This document shows, one piece after another, positions 43,405 through 52,152 of a stretch of DNA of 64,000 bases. Location: NCBI GenBank assembly GCA_900104375.1, contig LT629302.1, forward strand, positions 930,001-994,000. Reading direction: 5' to 3'. Within the stretch, counting starts at the first letter, position 1. Each line of letters opens with the position of its first letter. Source of the stretch: Flavobacteriaceae bacterium MAR_2010_188 (GTDB taxonomy: Bacteria; Bacteroidota; Bacteroidia; Flavobacteriales; Flavobacteriaceae). Position numbers and translations under genes: made by a program. Below the pieces are notes generated by a model. It did no database searches and had not been told where the DNA came from. It saw only the letters and a list, made by a program, of their open reading frames with translations.

Positions 43405-43569
43405 CTGAAACATTCAGTTTTCAAATTAACTTTTTCTTTCTCCTCTTTCAAATCTTACATTCAATTTAAAGCTATTGCATCGATTTAAAAATTGATACAG
43501 TTAAGCCTTCAACTCACTTTGTGATTAATTTTAAGTCTACCAAAAAATTCAACAATTAATCCAATCAAG

Positions 43570-45717
43570 ATGAGTGCGAAAAAATCCAACAAAGATAATA
43601 AGTCAGAGAACAAGAAAATTGAACAATTAGAGAATTCAAAGAGAGATATTACCGGTAAAACCTTGACTACAAATCAAGGTTTAAAAGTAAATGATACTAA
43701 CAATTCTTTAAAAGCTGGTGAAAGAGGCGCAACACTTTTAGAAGATTTTCTACTGAGAGAAAAGATTACAAATTTTGACCACGAGCGTATCCCAGAAAGA
43801 ATTGTTCATGCGCGTGGTAGTGCGGCTCACGGTATTTTTGAATTATACGAAGCTATTCCGCAATATTCCAAAGCGGGTATTTTTAATGATACTTCCCGTA
43901 AAACGCCAACGTTTGTTAGATTTTCTACCGTTGCAGGTTCTAAAGGTTCGGCAGATTTAGCGCGGGATGTACGAGGTTTTGCGACCAAATTTTATACTGA
44001 AGAAGGAACTTGGGACTTGGTGGGTAATAACATGCCGATATTCTTTATACAGGATGCGATGAAATTTCCTGATTTGATACATTCTGTAAAGCCAGAGCCA
44101 AATAAAGAAATCCCGCAAGCAGCCTCCGCACACGATACATTTTACGACTTTGTCTCTCTAACAACAGAAACACTTCATAATCATATTTGGGTAATGAGTG
44201 ATCGAGCGATTCCCAGAAGTTTCAGGATGATGGAAGGTTTTGGAATCCATACGTTCAGATTGATCAATGAAGCAGGTGACTCACATTTTGTTAAATTTCA
44301 TTGGAAACCCGTTTTGGGAGTTCATTCTGTAACTTGGGATGAAGCAGTGAAAATAAACGGAGCAGATTCTGATTTCCATAGAAGAGATCTTTGGGATGCG
44401 ATTGATTCTGGACAATTTCCCGAATATGAATTCGGGATTCAGGTAGTTCCACAAGAAGACGAACATAAATACGATTTTGACCTTTTAGACCCTACCAAAC
44501 TGATTCCAGAAGAAATGGTCCCGGTGCAAATTATAGGAAAGATGACCTTAAATAGAAATCCAGATAATTTCTTTGCAGAGACAGAGCAAGTAGCATTTTT
44601 ACCAGGACATATCGTTCCGGGTATTGATTTTACCAACGATCCTTTATTACAAGGACGTTTATTCTCTTATAGGGATACTCAACTTTCAAGGTTAGGAAGT
44701 CCAAACTTTCATCAAATTCCTATTAACAGACCGATAACAGACGTTCATAATAATCAACGTGATGGGCATATGCAGCAAGCCATTTATAAAGGAAATACTG
44801 CATATTTTCCAAATACATTAAGCGGTGGTTGTCCTCATTTGGCCAAAATGGCTGAAGGAGGATTCACTTCATATGAAGAAAGAATAGACGCAAGAAAGAT
44901 CAGGACCAGAAGCGAAAGTTTTTCTGATCACTTTTCACAACCTGCACTTTTCTATAGAAGTTTGTCTGAATGGGAAAAAGAACATGTGGCGGGCGCCTAT
45001 TCCTTCGAATTGGGAAAATGTGAGCACGAACATATTAAAAGTAGAATGTTATGGTTGATTAAGCAATTAGACGAAACTTTAGCCAAAAAAGTGGCAGAAA
45101 ATTTGGGGATGTCAATACCTAAAGATATCGATAGGCCAATCAATCAAGCAATTGGAGCAGATGCCGATGTTGCAAAACATCAACCACCAAAAGCAAAAAA
45201 CTATCTAGATAAATCTCCTGCTTTAAGTCAGGCGAATACGAAATTCGATTCTATTGCCACAAGACAAATTGCGTTTCTGGCTGGTGAAGGATTTAATCAT
45301 GAGGATTTTTCTAAAATGCGAAAAGCCTTAGAAAAAGAAAATGCGGTGGTTAAATTAGTTGCTCCTCACGGTGGAATGGTAAAATGTGGAAATGGTAATG
45401 ACCATAAGGTCGATGCCGCTATTTCTACTACAGAAAGTGTGCTTTTTGATGCCGTTTATATTCCGGGAGGTAAGAAGTCTATCGATGCAATTTCTAAAGT
45501 TTCAAAATACATGAAGTTTGTCAATGAAGCTTTTAAACATTGTAAAGCTATCGCGGTAGATAACGAAGGTGAAATGTTTTTAGATAAAACCTATGTAAAA
45601 GAACATAAAGATGATAAGGCGATTTTGGTGAATAAATCCCCAAAGCAATTTATCGATGCAATTGCAAAACATCGTAATTGGGATAGAATGAAGGTAGCAG
45701 AAATGGTGCCTGCATAA
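43570..45717 (+). CDS. katE: large-subunit (clade 2) heme catalase
   Basis: 715 residues. Catalase core about 50-560: His80 in VHARGSAAHG, Asn153 in LVGNNMPIFF and heme-ligand Tyr367 in RLFSYRDTQ. The C-terminal ~150 residues form the DJ-1/PfpI-like domain of clade 2 enzymes (IAFLAGEGFN, LVAPHGGMV, DAVYIPGG). The N-terminal 45 residues are lysine- and asparagine-rich and lack a signal peptide. It disproportionates hydrogen peroxide. It is followed by a strong terminator; upstream TCACTTTG is one base off the -7 consensus. Confidence 0.96.
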   Translation: MSAKKSNKDNKSENKKIEQLENSKRDITGKTLTTNQGLKVNDTNNSLKAGERGATLLEDFLLREKITNFDHERIPERIVHARGSAAHGIFELYEAIPQYSKAGIFNDTSRKTPTFVRFSTVAGSKGSADLARDVRGFATKFYTEEGTWDLVGNNMPIFFIQDAMKFPDLIHSVKPEPNKEIPQAASAHDTFYDFVSLTTETLHNHIWVMSDRAIPRSFRMMEGFGIHTFRLINEAGDSHFVKFHWKPVLGVHSVTWDEAVKINGADSDFHRRDLWDAIDSGQFPEYEFGIQVVPQEDEHKYDFDLLDPTKLIPEEMVPVQIIGKMTLNRNPDNFFAETEQVAFLPGHIVPGIDFTNDPLLQGRLFSYRDTQLSRLGSPNFHQIPINRPITDVHNNQRDGHMQQAIYKGNTAYFPNTLSGGCPHLAKMAEGGFTSYEERIDARKIRTRSESFSDHFSQPALFYRSLSEWEKEHVAGAYSFELGKCEHEHIKSRMLWLIKQLDETLAKKVAENLGMSIPKDIDRPINQAIGADADVAKHQPPKAKNYLDKSPALSQANTKFDSIATRQIAFLAGEGFNHEDFSKMRKALEKENAVVKLVAPHGGMVKCGNGNDHKVDAAISTTESVLFDAVYIPGGKKSIDAISKVSKYMKFVNEAFKHCKAIAVDNEGEMFLDKTYVKEHKDDKAILVNKSPKQFIDAIAKHRNWDRMKVAEMVPA

Positions 45718-45741
45718 TTGAAATGATTTGATGTTAATTCT

Positions 45742-45771
45742 AAGCCTAGATATTTTGTCTAGGCTTTTTTT
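45742..45771 (+). terminator. terminator of katE
   Basis: AAGCCTAGA and its complement around TATTTTG, then seven T. Confidence 0.85.
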
Positions 45772-45907
45772 ATGTTTTAAGTTGAAATTAAGAAATTAAA
45801 AGTATATCTCATTTTCACTCTATTTTGGTATCTTGGGCAGAATTCGATTAGACTAAATTTGAAATTGGTCAAACCTTAATTCGTAATTCAAAATACCTCA
45901 ATAGTTT

Positions 45908-47353
45908 ATGAAAAAATTGGCGCTGCACTGGAAGATTATCATCGGAATGGTTTTAGGAATCATTTGGGCATTAGTTTCTAGTTCGTTAGGATGGAGTTCA
46001 TTTACTATAAATTGGATCGACCCTTTTGGAATTATCTTCATCCGTCTCCTTAAACTCATTGCTGTTCCTTTAGTTTTATTTTCGATTATTAGTGGTGTTG
46101 CCAATATTGGTGATCCTAAGAGTCTAGGAAGAATGGGAGGTAGGACTTTAGGTTTTTATCTCGTAACTACTATACTGGCGGTTTCTCTAGGTTTGCTAAT
46201 TGTTAATGTCATTAAGCCTGGGAAACTTATCGACGAGCAAAGCCGAATCGATAACCGAATCAGCTATGAAATTTGGGCATCTGATCAAGGTTACCTAATT
46301 AAAGATGGGGTTAATTATCTTCAGGACCCGGCATTTATGGCGCGGGCAAAAGAAATATCCGATCTGTCAAACGCCGAATTAACCGAGGCTTCAGTGGCCG
46401 ATAAAATTGGAGTAGTTGAAAAAGCAAAAGATTCCACCCCATTGCAAGCTCTGATTGATATTGTTCCAGATAACTTCTTTTACTCGCTTTCAAATAATGG
46501 TTTAATGCTTCAAATTATATTCTTCGCGATATTTTTTGGCATTTGCTTGCTCTTCATTCCAAATGATAAATCCCAACCTGTGTTGACTTTAGTTGATGGT
46601 ATCAATGAAGTATTCTTAAAGATGGTGGATTTGGTGATGCAGGCCGCACCTTTCTTTGTTTTTGCCTTATTGGCGGGCGTCGTGAGTAAAATGGCTGGTG
46701 ACGATATCGGTAAAGTAATCGAGATTTTTAAAGGATTAAGTTGGTATTCCTTAACTGTAACTATCGGACTTTTATTTATGATTTTTGGGGTCTATCCACT
46801 AATACTAAAACTGTTTGTAAAAAGAATTCCATATGTTGGATTCTTCAAAGCAATGGGACCAGCACAGACCTTGGCTTTTTCTACCTCAAGTAGTGCTGCA
46901 ACATTACCAGTTACCATGGAATGTGTAGAACAAAATCTAGGAATCGATAAAAAGATAAGCAGTTTTGTGCTCCCGATCGGTGCAACCGTAAACATGGATG
47001 GTACCAGTATGTATCAGGCGATTGCCGTGGTATTTTTGGCGCAATTACATATGATTGATCTTACAATTGGCCAGCAGTTAACTGTAGTTTTAACCGCAAC
47101 GCTAGCGTCAATAGGTTCGGCTGCAGTACCAAGCGCTGGTTTAGTGATGCTGATCATCGTACTGGATTCGGTAGGATTAAATCCGGCTTGGATCGCGATT
47201 ATCTTCCCTGTGGATAGAATTTTAGATATGATCAGAACTGTAGTTAACGTTACTGGAGATGCTACGGTTTGTTCTATCGTCGCAAATAGCGAGGACATGT
47301 TGCATTATAACCCCGATGAGAATCCTTCTGACACCTTTGATCTAGATTCTTAA
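45908..47353 (+). CDS. dicarboxylate/amino acid:cation symporter (SLC1/GltP family)
   Basis: 481 residues, about eight membrane helices. The hallmark re-entrant loop FSTSSSAATLPVTMEC, the VNMDGTSMYQA sodium/substrate motif and the AAVPSAGLVML loop are all present. It imports glutamate, aspartate or C4-dicarboxylates with Na+ or H+. Residues 105-175 hold a longer periplasmic loop than in short homologs. The ATP-grasp gene follows 59 bp later on the same strand, so it may feed the ligase operon with an acidic amino acid (inference). Confidence 0.92.
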   Translation: MKKLALHWKIIIGMVLGIIWALVSSSLGWSSFTINWIDPFGIIFIRLLKLIAVPLVLFSIISGVANIGDPKSLGRMGGRTLGFYLVTTILAVSLGLLIVNVIKPGKLIDEQSRIDNRISYEIWASDQGYLIKDGVNYLQDPAFMARAKEISDLSNAELTEASVADKIGVVEKAKDSTPLQALIDIVPDNFFYSLSNNGLMLQIIFFAIFFGICLLFIPNDKSQPVLTLVDGINEVFLKMVDLVMQAAPFFVFALLAGVVSKMAGDDIGKVIEIFKGLSWYSLTVTIGLLFMIFGVYPLILKLFVKRIPYVGFFKAMGPAQTLAFSTSSSAATLPVTMECVEQNLGIDKKISSFVLPIGATVNMDGTSMYQAIAVVFLAQLHMIDLTIGQQLTVVLTATLASIGSAAVPSAGLVMLIIVLDSVGLNPAWIAIIFPVDRILDMIRTVVNVTGDATVCSIVANSEDMLHYNPDENPSDTFDLDS

Positions 47354-47412
47354 TGGACTATTATTTCTGCTAAATATTCATTACTTTAATTATTCAACAA
47401 AAATTTCTCAGA

Positions 47413-48450
47413 ATGAACGTTTGTTTCATAATGTATCCATGGGAAAAAATTGACCCAGAAAACGATACAAGCCTTGCCCTTATTAAAGAATGTGTAAAAC
47501 GTGACCATGGTGTTGCGATGTGTTCACCTTTTAACCTTACCATTAGAGATAGCGTTACCACTGCCTTTTGTACTGTCATTGGACGGATGAAAAAAGTCCC
47601 GTCCAGCCTTCGCTCTTTTTATAAGGCTGCAGAACTGCGTGAAGAAATGCTGCCACTAGCAGGTTTTGATGCTATTTTTTTTAGAGCGAATCCACCATTA
47701 GACCCAATTATGTTGAATTTTCTTGACTCGGTGAAGGATGATGTCTTCATCATTAATTCTTTACAAGGAATGCGCGAGGCCAATAATAAGCTATACACCG
47801 CAGCTTTTGGTGATGCCCACAGCAACATCATTCCCAATACCCATGTTTCTAAGAATAAAGATTATTTGATTCAACAAATAAAGGAATCCAAATCGGATAA
47901 AATGATTATTAAACCTCTCAACGGCTTTGGTGGTTCTGGGGTTATTTTAATTGAAAAGTCTGCAATGGGGAACATTAATTCCTTGCTAGATTTTTACGTG
48001 AATAGCGGTGAAGGCGGTTCAAATTACGTGATTCTTCAAGATTATATTGAAGGTGCCGAAAAAGGTGATGTTCGCGTCTTAATGTTGAATGGCGAACCTG
48101 TTGGAGCAATGAGAAGAGTTCCCGGAAAAGAAGATCACCGTTCTAATGTCAGCGCTGGAGGTAGTGTAGAAAAACATGTATTGACCAAACAAGAAAAAGC
48201 GCTTTGCAAACAAATCGGTCCTAAACTGGTAAAGGATGGACTTTACTTTGTTGGAATAGATGTGATTGGTGGTAAATTAGTTGAAGTGAACGTTATGTCT
48301 CCTGGAGGCATTACTTATATGAATAAAGTTTACAAAGGAAAAAATAGGATCGAAGAAAAGGTCATTGACTTTTTAGAAAGTAAAGTCGTGGTAAAACTAC
48401 AGGCTTTTGACCGCAGAACAAGATTAAGAAAAACAGTTGAAGATGCTTAA
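47413..48450 (+). CDS. GshB-like ATP-grasp ligase 1
   Basis: 345 residues. The N-terminal preATP-grasp domain has FFRANPPLDPIML, the counterpart of the GshB substrate loop. The ATP-grasp core has MIIKPLNGFGGSGVILI (ATP Lys and Gly loop, about 165-180), GDVRVLMLNGEPVGAMRRVP, HRSNVSAGGS and the Mg-binding VEVNVMSPGG. It should form an amide or peptide bond by way of an acyl-phosphate. There is no gamma-glutamylcysteine ligase beside it, so true glutathione synthesis is not shown. It opens a five-gene run; the next gene overlaps its end by 8 bp. Confidence 0.85.
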   Translation: MNVCFIMYPWEKIDPENDTSLALIKECVKRDHGVAMCSPFNLTIRDSVTTAFCTVIGRMKKVPSSLRSFYKAAELREEMLPLAGFDAIFFRANPPLDPIMLNFLDSVKDDVFIINSLQGMREANNKLYTAAFGDAHSNIIPNTHVSKNKDYLIQQIKESKSDKMIIKPLNGFGGSGVILIEKSAMGNINSLLDFYVNSGEGGSNYVILQDYIEGAEKGDVRVLMLNGEPVGAMRRVPGKEDHRSNVSAGGSVEKHVLTKQEKALCKQIGPKLVKDGLYFVGIDVIGGKLVEVNVMSPGGITYMNKVYKGKNRIEEKVIDFLESKVVVKLQAFDRRTRLRKTVEDA

Positions 48451-49270
48451 ACTACCCTCATCATTGGTATCGGCCGATTGGCTAAACGGAAATAAGAATG
48501 ACGAAAACCTTATCATTCTCGATGCAAGTATTAAAAAAGTAACTGGCACAGGCAATAAATCACCAACAAATATTGGAATTCCCGATTCTAGATTTTTTGA
48601 TATTGAAAATAAATTTAGCGACCCAAATGGTCAATTTCCAAATACAATTCCGTCCGAGAAGCAGTTTCAAGAAGAAGCTCGTAAACTTGGGATTGATAGC
48701 AAGAGCGCAATCGTTATTTACGACGATAAAGGAATTTATTCTAGCCCGCGGGCTTGGTATATGTTTAAAGCCTTCGGTCACGAAAATGTAGCGGTTTTAG
48801 ACGGAGGACTTCCAGAATGGATCAATAGCGGTTTAAAAGTTGAAGAAAGATCAGAATATACTGGTACAGACGGCGATTTTATGGCCGTTTACAAACCGAT
48901 TATGATGGAATTTATCGAAGATATTGAAGAGGATATAAAAGTAGATAACTCGTTGATTTTAGATGCCCGTTCTGCTGGAAGGTTTAATGGAACCGAAGCA
49001 GAACCGAGAGCAGGATTAAGAAGTGGAACCATTCCACATTCGAAAAGTCTGCCTTTTACAGATTTAATGGAGGGCTACAAAATGAAATCCAAATCTGAAA
49101 TACGCGAGATTTTTGAATCTTATGATTCTACCAACAGACCGAAGATTTTTTCTTGTGGTTCCGGAATAACTGCCTGCGTTTTGGCTTTAGGAGCTGACCT
49201 TATTGGGGAGGAAAATTACTCAGTTTACGATGGTTCTTGGACCGAGTGGGGGAGTTTAAAACCTGAATGA
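48443..49270 (+). CDS. 3-mercaptopyruvate-type sulfurtransferase (tandem rhodanese)
   Basis: 275 residues from the ATG at 48443, which overlaps the ligase stop by 8 bp; a TTG two codons earlier is the alternative. Two rhodanese domains: the inactive first (LIILDASIKKVTG to MFKAFGHENVAVLDGG) and the active second with LDARSAGRFNG and the loop CGSGITA (Cys238), the 3-mercaptopyruvate form. The ending YDGSWTEWG is typical. It transfers sulfane sulfur to thiols or cyanide. Translational coupling to a peptide ligase is unusual and suggests a thiol product or substrate. Confidence 0.92.
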   Translation: MLKLPSSLVSADWLNGNKNDENLIILDASIKKVTGTGNKSPTNIGIPDSRFFDIENKFSDPNGQFPNTIPSEKQFQEEARKLGIDSKSAIVIYDDKGIYSSPRAWYMFKAFGHENVAVLDGGLPEWINSGLKVEERSEYTGTDGDFMAVYKPIMMEFIEDIEEDIKVDNSLILDARSAGRFNGTEAEPRAGLRSGTIPHSKSLPFTDLMEGYKMKSKSEIREIFESYDSTNRPKIFSCGSGITACVLALGADLIGEENYSVYDGSWTEWGSLKPE

Positions 49271-49362
49271 TTAGCGGATAAGCGAATTAGCCGATTTAGA
49301 AATCTGCGAATGTACGAAGGTTAGGATAGTTAGAATTTATCTCACAAACTTTTTAATTACAA
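49271..49362. repeat. short imperfect direct repeats in the operon gap
   Basis: ATTAGCGGAT and ATTAGCCGAT occur 16 bp apart, with further GCGAAT-like units. It resembles the low-complexity block at 36650. No terminator is visible, so transcription may continue to the next gene. Confidence 0.4.
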
Positions 49363-50214
49363 ATGGAAAAACTTTCAATAGATAAGATAATAGATAAGAT
49401 CAAGGCTGAAGAAAAGTTTCATGCAGTTGCAGAGGATTATTCATTCACCTTAAAAATTGAAGAATACGTTTATTACGTGTGTGGTGCTGTCCACGATGGA
49501 CATAATTTCAGAAAAGAACTTTGGGAAAATTGTCTTCATTCGGAATATGACCGTTGGTTCGAGGAAGATCCAGAAACCCAGAAAATGGTTAAATCCATGC
49601 CGATAGTAATCTCTGGCTCCGATTCTAGGTTTGAGTATGACCTTAACCGTGATCCAGAAAATGCGATATATGAAGATGCCTGGGGTAAGAAATTATGGAA
49701 GGAGAAGCTTTCCGACGAGATGACCACCAAAAGCATGAAAAAGCATTCAGACTTTTATAACGTCGTCGATGCCTTAATAAGTAAGATTGAAGAAAAGTTT
49801 GGCGCCTGTATCGTATACGATATGCACAGTTATAACTGGAAACGCTGGGATAGGGAAGTGCCAACGTGGAATCTGGGGACATCAAATATCGATAATGAAC
49901 GCTTCGGTGAAATGGTAGAAAGTTGGAGAGCCGATTTAGAAAAAATCAACTTTCCGGGAGAAATTGAATCAAATGCTTTGGTTAATGACACCTTCCAAGG
50001 GAACGGATATTTCTTAAAATACATTACAAACAATTTTAAAAATACCCTGGTGCTGGCCACGGAAATTAAAAAGATATATTGTGATGAATATACTGGGGTA
50101 ATTTTCCCAGAAGTGGTTGCCGCAGTAGAGCGCGATTTAAAAATATTATTGCCAGCTCATGCCGCTTCGTTCTATAAAAAGTTCGGACCTAAGGTCAGTG
50201 AAATTTCAAATTAA
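49363..50214 (+). CDS. N-formylglutamate amidohydrolase family protein
   Basis: 283 residues. Motifs: CGAVHDGHNFRKEL (a His-Asp-x-His site), VISGSDSRFEYDLNRDPENAIYE (substrate-binding Arg/Asp, about 84-106) and CIVYDMHSYNW (metal His, about 146-156). In the histidine pathway this family (HutG2) cleaves N-formylglutamate, but no hut genes are here. In this context it may hydrolyse another N-acylated acidic amino acid or peptide, or work in reverse of the ligases (inference). Confidence 0.82.
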   Translation: MEKLSIDKIIDKIKAEEKFHAVAEDYSFTLKIEEYVYYVCGAVHDGHNFRKELWENCLHSEYDRWFEEDPETQKMVKSMPIVISGSDSRFEYDLNRDPENAIYEDAWGKKLWKEKLSDEMTTKSMKKHSDFYNVVDALISKIEEKFGACIVYDMHSYNWKRWDREVPTWNLGTSNIDNERFGEMVESWRADLEKINFPGEIESNALVNDTFQGNGYFLKYITNNFKNTLVLATEIKKIYCDEYTGVIFPEVVAAVERDLKILLPAHAASFYKKFGPKVSEISN

Positions 50215-50277
50215 ATAGCATTTAACCTTTTTACGGCAAAGACTAATTCAAAAATAATGTAACTCTGCAAAACATTT

Positions 50278-52143
50278 ATGGAGTCAACCCAAGAAACAGA
50301 TACAGAGATAGTAGATAAAGCAATTTCAAGCAAGTTTATAGAGAAAGTTTGTAAGCGCATCAAAAATGATAAACCCATTTATGAAAAGTTTGCGGACAAG
50401 GGTGTTGTGTTTATTGATAAGGTGATGCCATATGTTTGTGTTTATAGATACAAGAAAGAGGACGAATATTTCTCGGGTCTTTTAAAAACTCAAGCATCCT
50501 ATATTATTGCTGACTCTTCAGTTGACCTCACCGAGTTATTGACGCAACTTGCAGAATCAATGTCAGAACGCTTCAATACGTTCTTGATTTTAGAATTGTG
50601 GCCGATTATCAATCAACACGGTTCAACTTTTCATATATATGCGCCAAAGGGTAAAACTTTAGCGACTACCAAAACCTTTGAAGAAGGTTTTAAAAGTTTA
50701 AGGGACATCAACGTATTTGTTTCTACCAAGGTCGAAAAATCGGAAATACGTCATCCGCATTCGTTAGAAAGTTTAATGGATACCAAAACTTGCAAACGAA
50801 CGGCAACTATCCTTTATGGCATTGCCATCCCAGCGATTTATAAAGATGTAGAAAAAGACGAAGTCTATTATCTATTTTATAGAAAATTACATTCCATCTT
50901 TTCTGAAACCGTTAAGCGAGCGGTATTTGAATTTATTCGGGTACAGACTTCTAATCCGTTCGATAACTATCTGATGTTAGGAAAAACCCAAGTCGATAAT
51001 ATCACTCTTCAGGCCGATAAGGAATTGGCCGAGATAAGCGAGGGAATGTCATTTTTATTAAGGACTACTCCGGTCAATAGTCATGAAGAATGGATAAAAT
51101 TCCAGGAAAGGAATTTTAAAAGAACACCATCTTTTAACTATCGGTTGATTGCCATAGATCCCGAGCAAGAGAAAAGAAAACTTTTTAATATCCCTATTGA
51201 TAAAGTTGAAGACCCAACCATCGCTTATATCCTTAGAGGAAAGCGTTTGGAAATTGAAAAACAACTTACTATGCTCGAAGAGCGTGGCACCAGCAACTTT
51301 AAATTTGTTGGCAACAGTCTTTATGGTGTTATAAAAAAGGATGTTTTAAAAGGAGCGAAAAAACTCTTAAGAGCTTATCCAGAATCTCAAGATCAATTGG
51401 GAGATGAGCGCTTAAATAGTGAAGAATTCGCTGCGATTGCCCAAGAGGAAATGAATTATTATCAAGAGTTATTTCCAGAACAAAAATTGAAAATTGAAAT
51501 CAGGGAAGATGTTGCTGGGATAATGGTTTCTAAATCAAAATTGCTGATTAGCGACCAATTGTCTATCAATGCGAAACGGGCCGATGCGTTAATTCAGCAT
51601 GAAGTTGCCACACATATCCTAACTTATTGCAATGGAAAAAGTCAACCGTTAGAACAAATGTACGCTGGTTTTGAAGGTTATGACCAATTGCAAGAAGGCC
51701 TCGCGGTTTTAGCAGAATATCTTGTGGGAGGCCTTACCGTTAACCGTCTAAGATTATTGGCGGGACGTGTGGTCGCTGTAAATGCAATGGTTGGCGGCGA
51801 TACATTTCTAGAAACCTTTAGACTTTTACAAAAGAAACATTCATTTTCAGACCGCACCGCTTATTATATAACTATGAGGGTATTTAGAGGTGGTGGCCTT
51901 ACAAAAGATGCCGTTTATTTGGCCGGAGTGATGGATGTGCTCAATTACATTAAAAAAGGTGGAGAAATTGAATTTTTATACAGCGGAAAATTTAATACAG
52001 TACATATAGGTCTTATAAAAGAGTTATTATACAGAGGTGTTTTAAAGCATCCTAAAACTCCGCGATTTTTAGAGCGACCACAAGTGCAACAGCGCTTAGA
52101 AAACTTAAGAAGAGGAATAGAATTAACAGATCTTTTAACCTAA
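50278..52143 (+). CDS. DUF1704 metallopeptidase (QEGLA motif, MATCAP-like)
   Basis: 621 residues. The C-terminal catalytic part has HEVATH (His441, Glu442, His445) and QEGLAVLAEY (Glu473), the zinc site of the DUF1704/KIAA0895 family. Its vertebrate members (MATCAP) remove C-terminal tyrosine from tubulin. Bacterial members are annotated 'flavohemoglobin expression-modulating QEGLA motif protein', a name without mechanistic support. The N-terminal ~330 residues are a family-specific mixed domain. It is cytoplasmic, with no signal peptide. It lies 63 bp after the amidohydrolase and 9 bp before ligase 2, so it probably trims or processes the peptide the ligases make. Confidence 0.87.
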   Translation: MESTQETDTEIVDKAISSKFIEKVCKRIKNDKPIYEKFADKGVVFIDKVMPYVCVYRYKKEDEYFSGLLKTQASYIIADSSVDLTELLTQLAESMSERFNTFLILELWPIINQHGSTFHIYAPKGKTLATTKTFEEGFKSLRDINVFVSTKVEKSEIRHPHSLESLMDTKTCKRTATILYGIAIPAIYKDVEKDEVYYLFYRKLHSIFSETVKRAVFEFIRVQTSNPFDNYLMLGKTQVDNITLQADKELAEISEGMSFLLRTTPVNSHEEWIKFQERNFKRTPSFNYRLIAIDPEQEKRKLFNIPIDKVEDPTIAYILRGKRLEIEKQLTMLEERGTSNFKFVGNSLYGVIKKDVLKGAKKLLRAYPESQDQLGDERLNSEEFAAIAQEEMNYYQELFPEQKLKIEIREDVAGIMVSKSKLLISDQLSINAKRADALIQHEVATHILTYCNGKSQPLEQMYAGFEGYDQLQEGLAVLAEYLVGGLTVNRLRLLAGRVVAVNAMVGGDTFLETFRLLQKKHSFSDRTAYYITMRVFRGGGLTKDAVYLAGVMDVLNYIKKGGEIEFLYSGKFNTVHIGLIKELLYRGVLKHPKTPRFLERPQVQQRLENLRRGIELTDLLT

Positions 52144-52152
52144 AATTAAAGA

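Noticed and set aside
49363-50214. Histidine-degradation role (hutG) for the amidohydrolase.
   Set aside because: No hutH, hutU or hutI nearby, and the gene sits in the ligase run.
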